A stretch of 64,000 nucleotides of DNA from Rugosimonospora sp036494675 (GTDB taxonomy: Bacteria; Actinomycetota; Actinomycetes; Mycobacteriales; Micromonosporaceae), in the NCBI GenBank assembly GCA_036494675.1, contig DASXOA010000073.1, positions 48,172 to 112,171 of the forward strand, given 5' to 3'. Every line of letters starts with the position of its first letter. The stretch's first letter is position 1. The notes under the pieces were generated by a model, which was not told where the DNA came from, searched no databases, and saw nothing but the letters and a program-made list of their open reading frames with translations. The position numbers and the translations under genes were made by a program. Shown here one piece after another: positions 14,232-25,841 of this stretch.

Positions 14232-15264
14232 CCGCGAGCGGCCGCTTGACCGCGGCGCCTTCTCCGTCGGCACCGCTGGCGGCCGCGTTGCTGATCAAGA
14301 GCGGCCGCTTGACCGCGGCGCCTTCTCCGTCGGCACCGCTGGCGGCCGCGTTAGCGGTCACCTGCTCTCGGCGGCAGACCTGGACGCCACGGCGGCGACC
14401 CAGGTGCTGGACACCGCGGCCGAGCTGGCGGCGCTGTCCGACCGATCGGTGAAGAAGCTGCCGACACTGCGCGGGCGCACCGTCGTCAATCTGTTCTACG
14501 AGGACTCCACCCGTACCCGGATCTCGTTCGAGGCCGCGGCGAAGCGGCTGTCGGCCGACGTGATCAACTTTTCCGCCAAGGGGTCCAGCGTCTCCAAGGG
14601 GGAGAGCCTCAAGGACACCGCGCTGACCCTCCAGGCGATGGGAGCCGACGCGGTGGTGATCCGGCACGCCGCGTCCGGTGCCCCGCACCGGCTGGCCAGT
14701 TGGATCGACGGGAGCGTGGTCAACGCCGGCGACGGTACCCACGAGCACCCGACCCAGGCGCTTCTGGACGCGTACACGATGCGGTCGCGGCTGGGCCGGC
14801 TGTCCGGGCTGACCGTGGCGATCGTGGGCGACGTGCTGCACAGCCGGGTGGCCCGCTCCAACGCCCTGCTGCTGCACACGCTCGGCGCGAACGTCACCCT
14901 GGTCGGGCCGCCGACCCTGCTGCCGGTGGGCGTCGACGCCTGGCCGGTCAAGACCAGTTACGACCTGGACGCGGTGCTGCCCACCGTGGACGTGGTGATG
15001 GCGCTGCGGGTACAGCGGGAGCGCATGGAGGATTCGTACTTCCCCTCCGCCCGCGAGTACACCCGCCGGTACGGGCTGGACTCCGCCCGGCTGCGCCTGC
15101 TGCCCGAACACGCGATCGTGATGCATCCCGGGCCCATGAACCGAGGCATGGAGATCGCGCCCGAGGTGGCCGACTCGCCCCGCTCGACAATCGTCGAGCA
15201 GGTCGCCAACGGGGTGTCGGTCCGGATGGCCGTGCTCTATCTGCTGCTGGGGGGACAAGCGTGA
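14224..15264 (+). CDS. pyrB: Aspartate carbamoyltransferase catalytic chain, with duplicated N-terminal extension
   Basis: Condenses carbamoyl phosphate and aspartate in pyrimidine synthesis. The catalytic domain is complete: STRTR begins at Ser95, HPTQ at His175, and the C-terminal MHPGPMNRG block is present. Related enzymes begin near HLLSAADLD. Here about 43 extra residues precede it, made of two copies of a 21-residue unit containing RPLDRGAFSVGTAGGRV. The ATG at 14224 has a GGGAGGAACG ribosome-binding site and overlaps pyrR. No later standard start exists before HLLSAADLD, so the extension is probably translated. Confidence 0.95.
   Translation: MTDRERPLDRGAFSVGTAGGRVADQERPLDRGAFSVGTAGGRVSGHLLSAADLDATAATQVLDTAAELAALSDRSVKKLPTLRGRTVVNLFYEDSTRTRISFEAAAKRLSADVINFSAKGSSVSKGESLKDTALTLQAMGADAVVIRHAASGAPHRLASWIDGSVVNAGDGTHEHPTQALLDAYTMRSRLGRLSGLTVAIVGDVLHSRVARSNALLLHTLGANVTLVGPPTLLPVGVDAWPVKTSYDLDAVLPTVDVVMALRVQRERMEDSYFPSAREYTRRYGLDSARLRLLPEHAIVMHPGPMNRGMEIAPEVADSPRSTIVEQVANGVSVRMAVLYLLLGGQA
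14229..14360 (+). repeat. Palindromic 63-bp unit duplicated in frame at the 5' end of pyrB
   Basis: Bases 14236-14289 recur exactly at 14299-14352 (period 63 bp, 21 codons). Each unit can fold: GCGGCCGC pairs with GCGGCCGC, and an inner GCGGCGCC with GGCACCGC. The whole block is bounded by TGACCGC (14229-14235) and GCGGTCA (14354-14360), each next to GCGGCCGC, like imperfect terminal inverted repeats. Total length is 132 bp, a multiple of three. Confidence 0.85.
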
Positions 15265-16538
15265 CGACGTACCTGATCAGGGGCGCGTCCATCGTCGGTG
15301 CCGAGCCGACCGATCTGCTCATCCGCGACGGGGTGGTGGCGGCCGTGGGCCGCGACGCCGGGGCGGCCGGCGCCGAGGTGATCGACGCCGACGGCCTGGT
15401 CGCCCTGCCCGGCCTGGTCGACCTGCACACCCACCTGCGTGAGCCCGGCCGGGAGGACGCCGAGACGGTGTCGTCCGGGTCCCGGGCGGCGGCCCTGGGC
15501 GGGTACACCGCGGTGTGCGCGATGGCCAACACCGACCCGGTCGCGGACACCGCCGGCGTGGTCGAGCAGGTCTGGCGGTTGGGCCAGGCCGCGGGGCTGG
15601 TCGACGTGCAGCCGATAGGCGCGGTCACCGTGGGCCTCGCCGGCCAGCGGCTGGCCGAGTTGGGTGCGATGGCCACCTCGGCGGCGGCGGTACGGATCTT
15701 CTCCGACGACGGGCACTGCGTGAGCGATCCGCGGCTGATGCGCCGGGCACTGGAGTACGTCAAGGCGTTCGACGGGGTGATCGCGCAGCACGCCGAGGAG
15801 CCCAGGCTGACCGCCGGGGCGCAGATGCACGAGGGCGAGGCGTCCGCGCGGCTGGGCCTGGCCGGTTGGCCGGCGGTCGCCGAGGAGGCGATCATCGCCC
15901 GGGACGCGCTGCTGGCCGGGCACGTCGGTGCCCGCCTGCACATCTGCCACGTGTCCACCGCCGGCAGTGTGGAGATCATCCGTGGGGCGAAGCGGGCCGG
16001 CATCCGGATCACCGCCGAGGTGACCCCGCACCACCTGCTGCTCACCGATGTGCGGGCGGAGTCCTACGACCCGGTGTTCAAGGTCAACCCGCCGCTGCGG
16101 ACCGATCCGGACGTCGCGGCCCTGCGGGCGGGGCTGGCCGAGGGCGTGATCGACGCGGTGGCCACGGACCACGCTCCGCACACGATCGAGGACAAGGAGT
16201 GCGAGTGGGAATACGCCCGGCCGGGCATGCTCGGGCTCCAGACCGCGTTGTCCATCGTGATGTCGACCGGGGCGCTCACGTGGGACGGCATCGCCGAACG
16301 GATGTCCCGGGTACCGGCGCGGATCGCCGGCCTGGAGGGGCACGGCCGTGACCCGGCGCCGGGCGTACCGGCGAATCTGACCCTGGTCGACCCGGCCGCC
16401 ACCTGGGTGGTGGAGCCGGCCGAGCTCGCCTCGCTGTCGCGCAACACGCCGTACGCGGGAATGCAGCTGCCCGGGCGGATCATGGCGACGTTCCTGGCCG
16501 GACGGCCGACGGTACTGGATGGGAAGGCGACGAGGTGA
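15261..16538 (+). CDS. pyrC: Dihydroorotase
   Basis: Cyclises carbamoyl-aspartate to dihydroorotate; zinc amidohydrolase of the class I type (425 residues). Metal ligands are seen at DLHTHLRE (His56, His58), HAEE (His177), HICHVS (His230) and ATDHAPH (Asp303). The GTG start overlaps the pyrB stop and the last codons overlap carA, both by GTGA. The frame stays open upstream only because it shadows pyrB. Confidence 0.97.
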   Translation: MTTYLIRGASIVGAEPTDLLIRDGVVAAVGRDAGAAGAEVIDADGLVALPGLVDLHTHLREPGREDAETVSSGSRAAALGGYTAVCAMANTDPVADTAGVVEQVWRLGQAAGLVDVQPIGAVTVGLAGQRLAELGAMATSAAAVRIFSDDGHCVSDPRLMRRALEYVKAFDGVIAQHAEEPRLTAGAQMHEGEASARLGLAGWPAVAEEAIIARDALLAGHVGARLHICHVSTAGSVEIIRGAKRAGIRITAEVTPHHLLLTDVRAESYDPVFKVNPPLRTDPDVAALRAGLAEGVIDAVATDHAPHTIEDKECEWEYARPGMLGLQTALSIVMSTGALTWDGIAERMSRVPARIAGLEGHGRDPAPGVPANLTLVDPAATWVVEPAELASLSRNTPYAGMQLPGRIMATFLAGRPTVLDGKATR

Positions 16539-17666
16539 GACGCGAGGCGATTCTGGTCCTGGAAGACGGGCGGACCTTCCGCGGTGAGGCCTACGGCAGC
16601 GTGGGGGAGACCGTCGGCGAGGCGGTGTTCGCCACCGCGATGACCGGCTACCAGGAGACCCTGACCGACCCGTCGTACCACCGCCAGGTCGTGGTGCAGA
16701 CCGCGCCGCACATCGGCAACACCGGCGTCAACGGCGAGGACGACGAGTCGACGCGGATCTGGGTGGCCGGCTACGTGGTGCGCGACCCGGCGCGGCTCGC
16801 GTCGAACTGGCGGCGCAGCGGCGACCTGGAGGACCGGCTGGCCGCCGAGGGTGTGGTGGGCATCAGCGGGGTCGACACCCGGGCGCTGGCCCGGCACCTG
16901 CGCGAGCGTGGCGCGATGCGGATCGGCCTGTCCAGCGTGAACGACGACGTGCGGGCCCTGCGCGAGCGGGTGCTCGCCGCGCCACAGATGCTCGGCGCGG
17001 ACCTGTCCGAGCAGGTCAGCACCCCGTCGCCGTACGTGGTGCGGGCACAGGGCGAGCACCGGTTCACGGTGGCCGCGATGGACTTCGGCATCAAGCGCAA
17101 CGTGGCCCGGAGGCTGGCCGCACGCGGGGTCACCACGCACGTCCTGCCGGCCTCGTCGAGCTTCGAGGACGTGACCGCGGTCGGCGCCGACGCGGTGTTC
17201 CTGTCGCCGGGGCCGGGCGACCCGGCCACCGCCGACCGGGCCGTGGCGCTGGCCCGGCAGGTGCTCTCCGCCCGGGTACCGCTGTTCGGGATCTGCTTCG
17301 GCAGCCAGATCCTGGGCCGGGCGCTGGGCTTCGGCACGTACAAGCTGGGCTACGGGCACCGGGGCATCAACCAGCCGGTACTGGACCGGGCCACCGGGAA
17401 GGTGGAGGTGACCTCGCACAACCACGGCTTCGCCGTAGCCTGGCCCGGCGGCGAACATGGGCAGAGCGCCGTCTCCGCCCCGCTGGATGGCGAGGTGGAC
17501 ACCGACTTCGGCCCGGTCGAGGTGAGCCACGTGTGCCTCAACGACAACGTGGTCGAGGGGCTGCGCTGCCGGGACGTACCCGCGTTCACGGTGCAGTACC
17601 ACCCCGAGGCGGCGGCCGGTCCGCACGACGCCGACTACCTGTTCGACCGGTTCGTGGAGTTGATCA

Positions 17667-17674
<8 letters not shown>
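16535..17674 (+). CDS. carA: Carbamoyl-phosphate synthase small (glutaminase) subunit
   Basis: Supplies ammonia from glutamine to CarB for both pyrimidine and arginine synthesis. The 379 residues comprise the N-terminal CarA domain and a C-terminal class I glutamine amidotransferase. The nucleophile is Cys254 in GICFGSQILG, and the other triad members are His356 and Glu358 in YHPEA. The LSPGPGDP oxyanion strand is present. It overlaps pyrC by GTGA and carB by 8 nt. Confidence 0.98.
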
Positions 17675-21098
<3,424 letters not shown>

Positions 21099-21200
21099 GC
21101 GAGCGTAGCGAGGCGGGCCGATGAGCGAGCGCAGCGAGCGAGTCAGGTGGCTCAGTGCGGTCGAGTCTCGTCGGTCCGGTGAGCGTAGCGAGGCGGGCCG
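21099..21200 (+). repeat. GAGCGAGCG-type repeat element between carB and pyrD
   Basis: The 102-bp gap consists of GAGCGAGCG-T-AGCGAGGCGGGCCG, then GAGCGAGCG-C-AGCGAGCGA, a central TCAGTGCG...TCTCG segment, and a final GAGCG-T-AGCGAGGCGGGCCG running into the pyrD GTG. The same order of parts occurs before argJ (57189-57268). Confidence 0.8.
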
Positions 21201-22208
21201 GTGAGCGTGTTTTACCGGAGGCTGGCCCGGCCGGCGCTGTTCCGGCTGGGCGGCGGCGACGCCGAGCGGGCCCACGAGTGGACGCTGCGCCGGCTGGAAC
21301 GGCTGTCCCGGCGGTCCGCCGCGCTGGCCCTGTTGCGCGGCCTGGCGCCGCCCTCGGCGCCGCGCACGGTGTTCGGGGTGCGTTTCCCGAACCCGGTCGG
21401 GCTGGCGGCCGGCGTCGACAAGGACGGCCGGGCCCTGCGCGCCTGGGCCGCCCTCGGCTTCGGCTTCGTCGAGGCCGGTACGGTCACCGGCCGGGCCCAG
21501 CCGGGCAATCCCCGGCCGAGGCTGTTCCGGCTGCCGGAGCACGAGGCGATCATCAACCGGATGGGCTTCAACAACGCCGGCGCCGAGGCGCTGGCCGCCC
21601 GCCTGGCCGCCGGGGGTCGTGGCGACGTACCGCTCGGGATCAGCCTCGGCAAGTCGAAGGTCACCCCGCTGGACGAGGCGGTCGAGGACTACCTGTCGTC
21701 GCTGCGGGCGGTCCGCCCGTACGCCGACTACCTGGCGATCAACGTCAGCTCGCCGAACACGCCCGGGCTGCGCAGCCTGCAGGACGGCGCCCAGTTGGCG
21801 GCTCTGCTCGGGGCGCTGCGGGTCGAGGCCGGCCCGACGCCGCTGCTGGTGAAGATCGCGCCGGACCTCACCGACCACGCGATCGGCGAGGTGCTGGAGG
21901 TGTGCGCCGAGCACGGGGTCGCCGGGCTGATCGCGACGAACACGACGCTGTCCCGCGACGGGCTGGCCGGTTCGGACCCGGGCGAGGCGGGCGGCCTGTC
22001 CGGCCGGCCGCTGACCCGGCGGGCGCTGGACGTGGTGACCTTCGTGTGCAAGCGCACCGACCTGCCCGTCATCGGGGTCGGGGGGATCATGACGCCGGAC
22101 GACGCGGTGCGGATGTTCGACGCCGGCGCGAGCCTGGTGCAGCTCTACAGCGGCCTGATCTACCGCGGGCCCGGCCTGGTCCGGGACATCGTCAAAGCCA
22201 CCCGGTGA
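21201..22208 (+). CDS. pyrD: Dihydroorotate dehydrogenase (quinone, class 2)
   Basis: Oxidises dihydroorotate to orotate with FMN, passing electrons to quinone at the membrane. The N-terminal helical part (LFRLGGGDAERAHEWTLRRL) is the class 2 membrane-associated extension. The core has NPVGLAAGVDKDG, the NRMGFNNAG block, the catalytic Ser in NVSSPNTPGL and the FMN-phosphate GGI motif. The GTG start is preferred; it directly follows the repeat element. Length 335 is normal. Confidence 0.96.
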   Translation: MSVFYRRLARPALFRLGGGDAERAHEWTLRRLERLSRRSAALALLRGLAPPSAPRTVFGVRFPNPVGLAAGVDKDGRALRAWAALGFGFVEAGTVTGRAQPGNPRPRLFRLPEHEAIINRMGFNNAGAEALAARLAAGGRGDVPLGISLGKSKVTPLDEAVEDYLSSLRAVRPYADYLAINVSSPNTPGLRSLQDGAQLAALLGALRVEAGPTPLLVKIAPDLTDHAIGEVLEVCAEHGVAGLIATNTTLSRDGLAGSDPGEAGGLSGRPLTRRALDVVTFVCKRTDLPVIGVGGIMTPDDAVRMFDAGASLVQLYSGLIYRGPGLVRDIVKATR

Positions 22209-23503
22209 GTCCGACGATGACCGACCCGATGGACCCCCGGACGCTGCTGGAGCTGGACCGGGCGCACGTGTGGCACCCCTACGGGCCGATGCCCGGCACG
22301 CGGGAGAGCTACGTGGTCGACTCCGCCGAGGGGGTACGCATCCGGCTCGCCGACGGGCGGGAGCTGATCGACGGGATGTCCTCCTGGTGGGCGGCCATCC
22401 ACGGGTACCGGCACCCGGTGCTGGACGAGGCGGTCCGCGACCAGTTGGGCCGGATGAGCCACGTGATGTTCGGCGGCCTGACCCACGAGCCCGCCGTACG
22501 GCTGTGCGCCACGCTCGTCGAGCTGACCGGGCTGGACCATGTCTTCCTCAGCGACTCCGGCTCCGTGAGCGTGGAGGTCGCGGTCAAGATGTGCCTGCAG
22601 TACTGGCGGTCACGCGGCCGGCCCGCCAAGCGCCGGCTGCTGACCTGGCGGGGCGGGTACCACGGGGACACCTTCCACCCGATGAGCGTGTGCGATCCCG
22701 ACGGCGGGATGCACCGGCTGTGGACCGGGGTGCTGCCCGAGCAGGTGTTCGTGCCCGAGCCGCCGGCCGGATTCGACGCGCCGGTCGACTCCGGCTACCT
22801 GGACGTGCTGTCCGACGCCATCGCCCGGCACAGCGACGAACTGGCGGCCGTCATCGTCGAGCCGGTGGTCCAGGGCGCCGGGGGCATGCGCTTCCACAGC
22901 CCCGGGTACCTGCGGGCGTTGCGTGAGCTGTGCGACACCCACGGGGTGCTGCTGGTCTTCGACGAGATCGCCACCGGGTTCGGCCGCAGTGGCGCGATGT
23001 TCGCGATGGACCATGCCGGGGTGCGGCCCGATGTGATGTGCGTGGGCAAGGCGTTGACCGGCGGGTACCTGTCGCTGGCCGCCACGCTGTGCGATGCCGG
23101 CGTTGCCGACGGGATTTCCCGGGGTGAGCTGCCCGTGCTGGCCCACGGGCCGACGTTCATGGGCAATCCGCTGGGCTGTGCTGTGGCGAACGCCTCGATC
23201 GGGCTGCTGCGGGCCGGTGACTGGGCCGGTGAGGTGACGCGGATCTCTTCGGGGCTGCGGGCGGCGCTGGCCCCGGCCCGGTCGGTACCCGGCGTCCGCG
23301 ACGTGCGGGTGCTGGGCGCGATCGGGGTCGTCCAGCTCGATCACGAGGTGGACATCGCGGCCGCCACGTCGGCGGCGGTGACGCACGGTGTCTGGCTGCG
23401 TCCGTTCCGCGACCTGGTGTACACGATGCCGCCGTACGTCACGCGGGACGCGGAGATCGCCCAGCTCGGCGACGCGATCACGGCGGCCGCTAAAGCGGCC
23501 TGA
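22205..23503 (+). CDS. bioA: Adenosylmethionine-8-amino-7-oxononanoate aminotransferase
   Basis: PLP enzyme of biotin synthesis that transfers the amino group of SAM to KAPA. Class III aminotransferase features are present: the SGSVSVEVAVKM block, YHGDTFHPMSVCDP typical of BioA, the DEIATGFGR Asp and the PLP Lys in VGKALTGGY. The start given is the GTG overlapping the pyrD stop (GTGA). An ATG at 22217 is equally possible and removes four residues. No other bio gene is nearby, so the gene is a metabolic outsider inside the pyrimidine cluster, 40 bp before pyrF. Confidence 0.9.
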   Translation: MSPTMTDPMDPRTLLELDRAHVWHPYGPMPGTRESYVVDSAEGVRIRLADGRELIDGMSSWWAAIHGYRHPVLDEAVRDQLGRMSHVMFGGLTHEPAVRLCATLVELTGLDHVFLSDSGSVSVEVAVKMCLQYWRSRGRPAKRRLLTWRGGYHGDTFHPMSVCDPDGGMHRLWTGVLPEQVFVPEPPAGFDAPVDSGYLDVLSDAIARHSDELAAVIVEPVVQGAGGMRFHSPGYLRALRELCDTHGVLLVFDEIATGFGRSGAMFAMDHAGVRPDVMCVGKALTGGYLSLAATLCDAGVADGISRGELPVLAHGPTFMGNPLGCAVANASIGLLRAGDWAGEVTRISSGLRAALAPARSVPGVRDVRVLGAIGVVQLDHEVDIAAATSAAVTHGVWLRPFRDLVYTMPPYVTRDAEIAQLGDAITAAAKAA

Positions 23504-23543
23504 GACGGCGCCTCGAGCGCTTCGAACGAATCAGGAGGACGGG

Positions 23544-24386
23544 ATGACCGGGAGCTTCGGGGCTCGGCTGGAGGCCGCCCTGGCGGCCCGTGGCCGGCTG
23601 TGTGTCGGCATCGACCCGCACGCGGCGCTGCTGTCCGCGTGGGGAGTGGGCGACGACGTCGCCGGGTTGGAGAGGTTCAGCGCGACGGTCGTCGAGGCGC
23701 TCGCCGACCGGGTCGCCGTTTTCAAGCCTCAGTCGGCGTTTTATGAGCGTTTCGGCACCAGGGGCATGGCGGTCTTAGAGTCAACTATCCGACAGTTAAG
23801 ATCGGCTGGAGCTATTGTGATCTTGGATGTGAAGCGGGGCGATATTGGCTCTACGGCCACCGCTTACGCTCAGGCGTACCTCGAGCCATCGAGTCCGATG
23901 TACGTCGACGCGATTACCGCGAGCCCGTATCTCGGCTTCGGCTCGATCCAGCCAATGATCGACATCGCTACCCGCAACGGCGGCGGAGTCTTCGTTCTGG
24001 CGCTCACGTCCAACCCCGAAGCGCCTTCGGTCCAGCACGCCCGCACGGCGGACGGGCGTACCGTCGCTCAGCTCATTCTGGACGAGGTTTCCCAGGTCAA
24101 CGCCGGTATCGAGCCCCTGGGCAACATCGGTGTGGTGGTCGGCGCGACCATCGGAAAAGCCGATCACGACTTCGGTTCCGTCAATGGCCCGATCCTCGCG
24201 CCGGGCCTCGGCGCACAGGGTGCCGGAGCGGCCGATCTGGTCACCGTCTTCGGTGACGCACGCCGTTCTGTACTGCCGAGCTACTCCCGCGAGATCCTCG
24301 GACAGGGTCCGGACACGGCCAGGCTGCGTACGGCCACCGAGCGTGCCCTTGCCGCCTGCGAGGAGGCGCTGGCTACTACCTCCTGA
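23544..24386 (+). CDS. pyrF: Orotidine 5'-phosphate decarboxylase (type 2)
   Basis: Decarboxylates OMP to UMP, the last step of de novo pyrimidine synthesis. The 280-residue length and VGIDPHAALL opening are those of the long actinobacterial/type 2 form. Catalytic Asp95 and Lys97 are in ILDVKRGDIGSTATAY; FKPQSAFYERFG is also typical. The ATG follows a TCAGGAGGACG site. Codon use is odd: codons 78 and 85 are TTA, and 23761-23820 is only 31/60 GC, in a window otherwise around 70 percent or more. Confidence 0.95.
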   Translation: MTGSFGARLEAALAARGRLCVGIDPHAALLSAWGVGDDVAGLERFSATVVEALADRVAVFKPQSAFYERFGTRGMAVLESTIRQLRSAGAIVILDVKRGDIGSTATAYAQAYLEPSSPMYVDAITASPYLGFGSIQPMIDIATRNGGGVFVLALTSNPEAPSVQHARTADGRTVAQLILDEVSQVNAGIEPLGNIGVVVGATIGKADHDFGSVNGPILAPGLGAQGAGAADLVTVFGDARRSVLPSYSREILGQGPDTARLRTATERALAACEEALATTS

Positions 24387-24404
24387 TCACAATTTTCGTG
24401 ATCT
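24386..24404. terminator. Small inverted repeat after pyrF
   Basis: GATCAC (24386-24391) and GTGATC (24399-24404) flank AATTTTC directly at the pyrF stop. The stem is short, so it is a weak terminator or possibly a protein site. Confidence 0.35.
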
Positions 24405-24418
24405 GCCGCGTCCGACGT

Positions 24419-24447
24419 TGCCGAAACGGCCGCTGGCCGCTAGTTTT
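24419..24447 (+). promoter_or_regulatory. mihF promoter
   Basis: TTGCCG and TAGTTT are separated by 17 nt in the 147-bp gap after pyrF, a good primary-sigma match. The predicted leader is about 80 nt. Confidence 0.6.
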
Positions 24448-24533
24448 CCCGGCGCTGGGAACCACACGTACACCACGATTCACATGCGCCGTTGCAGCTA
24501 GGTACCGGCGCGAGATGGACCTGAGGAGAACTG

Positions 24534-24854
24534 GTGCCGCTCCCCACACTGAGCCCCGAACAGCGTGCCGCTGCGCTGGAGAAGGCTGCGGAGATTCGCA
24601 AGGCCCGTGCCGAGCTAAAGGAGCAGCTCAAGGCGGGCAAGATCACGCTGGCGGCCGTGCTGGACCGCGCCGAGAGTGACGACGTTGTCGGCAAGCTCAA
24701 GGTGTCGGCCGTGCTGCAGGCCCTGCCCGGGATCGGCAAGATCCGGGCCACTCAGATCATGGAGAAGCTGAAGATCGCCGATAGTCGCCGTCTGCGCGGC
24801 CTCGGCGACCAGCAGCGCAAGGCATTGCTTGGGGAGTTCGCTGCCGGCAAGTAA
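24534..24854 (+). CDS. mihF: Actinobacterial integration host factor (mIHF/sIHF)
   Basis: Small nucleoid-associated DNA-binding protein specific to actinobacteria; it bends or condenses DNA and is unrelated in sequence to enteric IHF. The 106-residue protein starts at GTG after CTGAGGAGAAC. It has the basic N-terminal helix (AAEIRKARAELKEQLKAGKI) and the LPGIGKIRATQIMEKLKI helix-two-turns-helix DNA-binding motif. Its position before gmk is the conserved actinobacterial order. Confidence 0.96.
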   Translation: MPLPTLSPEQRAAALEKAAEIRKARAELKEQLKAGKITLAAVLDRAESDDVVGKLKVSAVLQALPGIGKIRATQIMEKLKIADSRRLRGLGDQQRKALLGEFAAGK

Positions 24855-24877
24855 GTCGGCCAGTGTAGAAACAAGCA

Positions 24878-25471
24878 GTGAGCAACGACGACGACGCGCG
24901 TCCGGCAGCTCGACTGACGGTCCTTTCCGGACCCTCCGGGGTCGGCAAGGACAGTGTGATCGAGCTGATCCGGGCGCGCTCGCCCTTTGTCTGGCTGTCG
25001 GTGTCCGTGACCACCCGACCGAAGCGTGACTATGAGGTCGACGGCGTGCACTACACGTTCGTCGACCGTGGTGAGTTCCACCGGCTGGCCGCGGCCGGCC
25101 AACTGCTGGAGTGGGCCGAGTTCGCCGGCAACCTGTACGGCACGCCACGCGGGCCGGTCGAAGAGAAGCTTCGGCAGGGGATCGCCGCGCTTCTCAAGAT
25201 CGATCTGCAGGGTGCGCGGCAGGTCCGCGCGGCGATGCCCGAGGCCCTGCTGGTCTTCCTCGCCCCGCCCAGCGTCGCCGAGCTGCACCGGCGGCTGGTC
25301 GGCCGGGGGACCGAGGACCCCGACACGATCCGGATGCGGCTGGAGCACGCCGACGAGGAGCTGGCCGCGGAGACCGAGTTCGATGTGACGGTGGTAAACG
25401 ACTCCGTCGAGCGTGCGGCCGACGAGTTGGTAGGATTGCTCAGTTGCTCACCGTTATCACCGAAGCATTAG
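24878..25471 (+). CDS. gmk: Guanylate kinase
   Basis: Phosphorylates GMP to GDP. Walker A is SGPSGVGKDS (about residues 17-26), followed by the GMP-binding SVSVTTRPKRDYEVDGVHY region and DLQGARQV. The 197-residue length is typical. Near the C-terminus the sequence loses similarity to the family and includes a TTA codon (codon 193) in a low-GC tail. It starts at GTG 23 bp after mihF. Confidence 0.96.
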   Translation: MSNDDDARPAARLTVLSGPSGVGKDSVIELIRARSPFVWLSVSVTTRPKRDYEVDGVHYTFVDRGEFHRLAAAGQLLEWAEFAGNLYGTPRGPVEEKLRQGIAALLKIDLQGARQVRAAMPEALLVFLAPPSVAELHRRLVGRGTEDPDTIRMRLEHADEELAAETEFDVTVVNDSVERAADELVGLLSCSPLSPKH

Positions 25472-25478
25472 GACTGCC

Positions 25479-25736
25479 GTGACCGTCGCGAACCCCGAAG
25501 GCATCACCAACCCGCCGATCGACGAGCTGCTCGACAAGACCTCGTCCAAGTACGCGCTGGTCATCTTCGCCGCCAAGCGTGCCCGCCAGATCAATGCCTA
25601 CTACAGCCAGCTCGGCGAGGGCCTCCTGGAATACGTCGGCCCGCTGGTGGAGACCACGCCGCAGGAGAAGCCGCTGTCGATCGCGATGCGGGAGATCAAC
25701 GCCTCGCTCCTGGTCGCGGAGCCCATCGAAGGCTGA
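25479..25736 (+). CDS. rpoZ: RNA polymerase omega subunit
   Basis: Small subunit that helps assemble the beta' subunit into RNA polymerase. The 85-residue protein has the ITNPPIDELLDKTSSKYALV opening and the AAKRARQIN motif. It begins at GTG 7 bp after gmk. The mihF-gmk-rpoZ-coaBC order is conserved in actinobacteria. Confidence 0.96.
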   Translation: MTVANPEGITNPPIDELLDKTSSKYALVIFAAKRARQINAYYSQLGEGLLEYVGPLVETTPQEKPLSIAMREINASLLVAEPIEG

Positions 25737-25794
25737 CCCGGCGGGCGGCGTCGCCGCCGGCCGCGGGATCGGGGCGAGTGCCCGGGTCCGATGT

Positions 25795-25823
25795 GACCGT
25801 GGTCGCCGCCGGCGGCCACGGTC
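25795..25823 (+). terminator. Hairpin between rpoZ and coaBC
   Basis: GACCGTGG and CGCC pair with GGCG and CCACGGTC across one mismatch and a 3-nt loop. It probably reduces read-through into coaBC. Confidence 0.6.
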
Positions 25824-25841
25824 GTCAGTGAGAGGGTTGCC

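Noticed and set aside
14236..14352. Insertion sequence in pyrB
   Set aside because: There is no transposase and no conserved long terminal repeats; the unit is a small palindromic repeat only.
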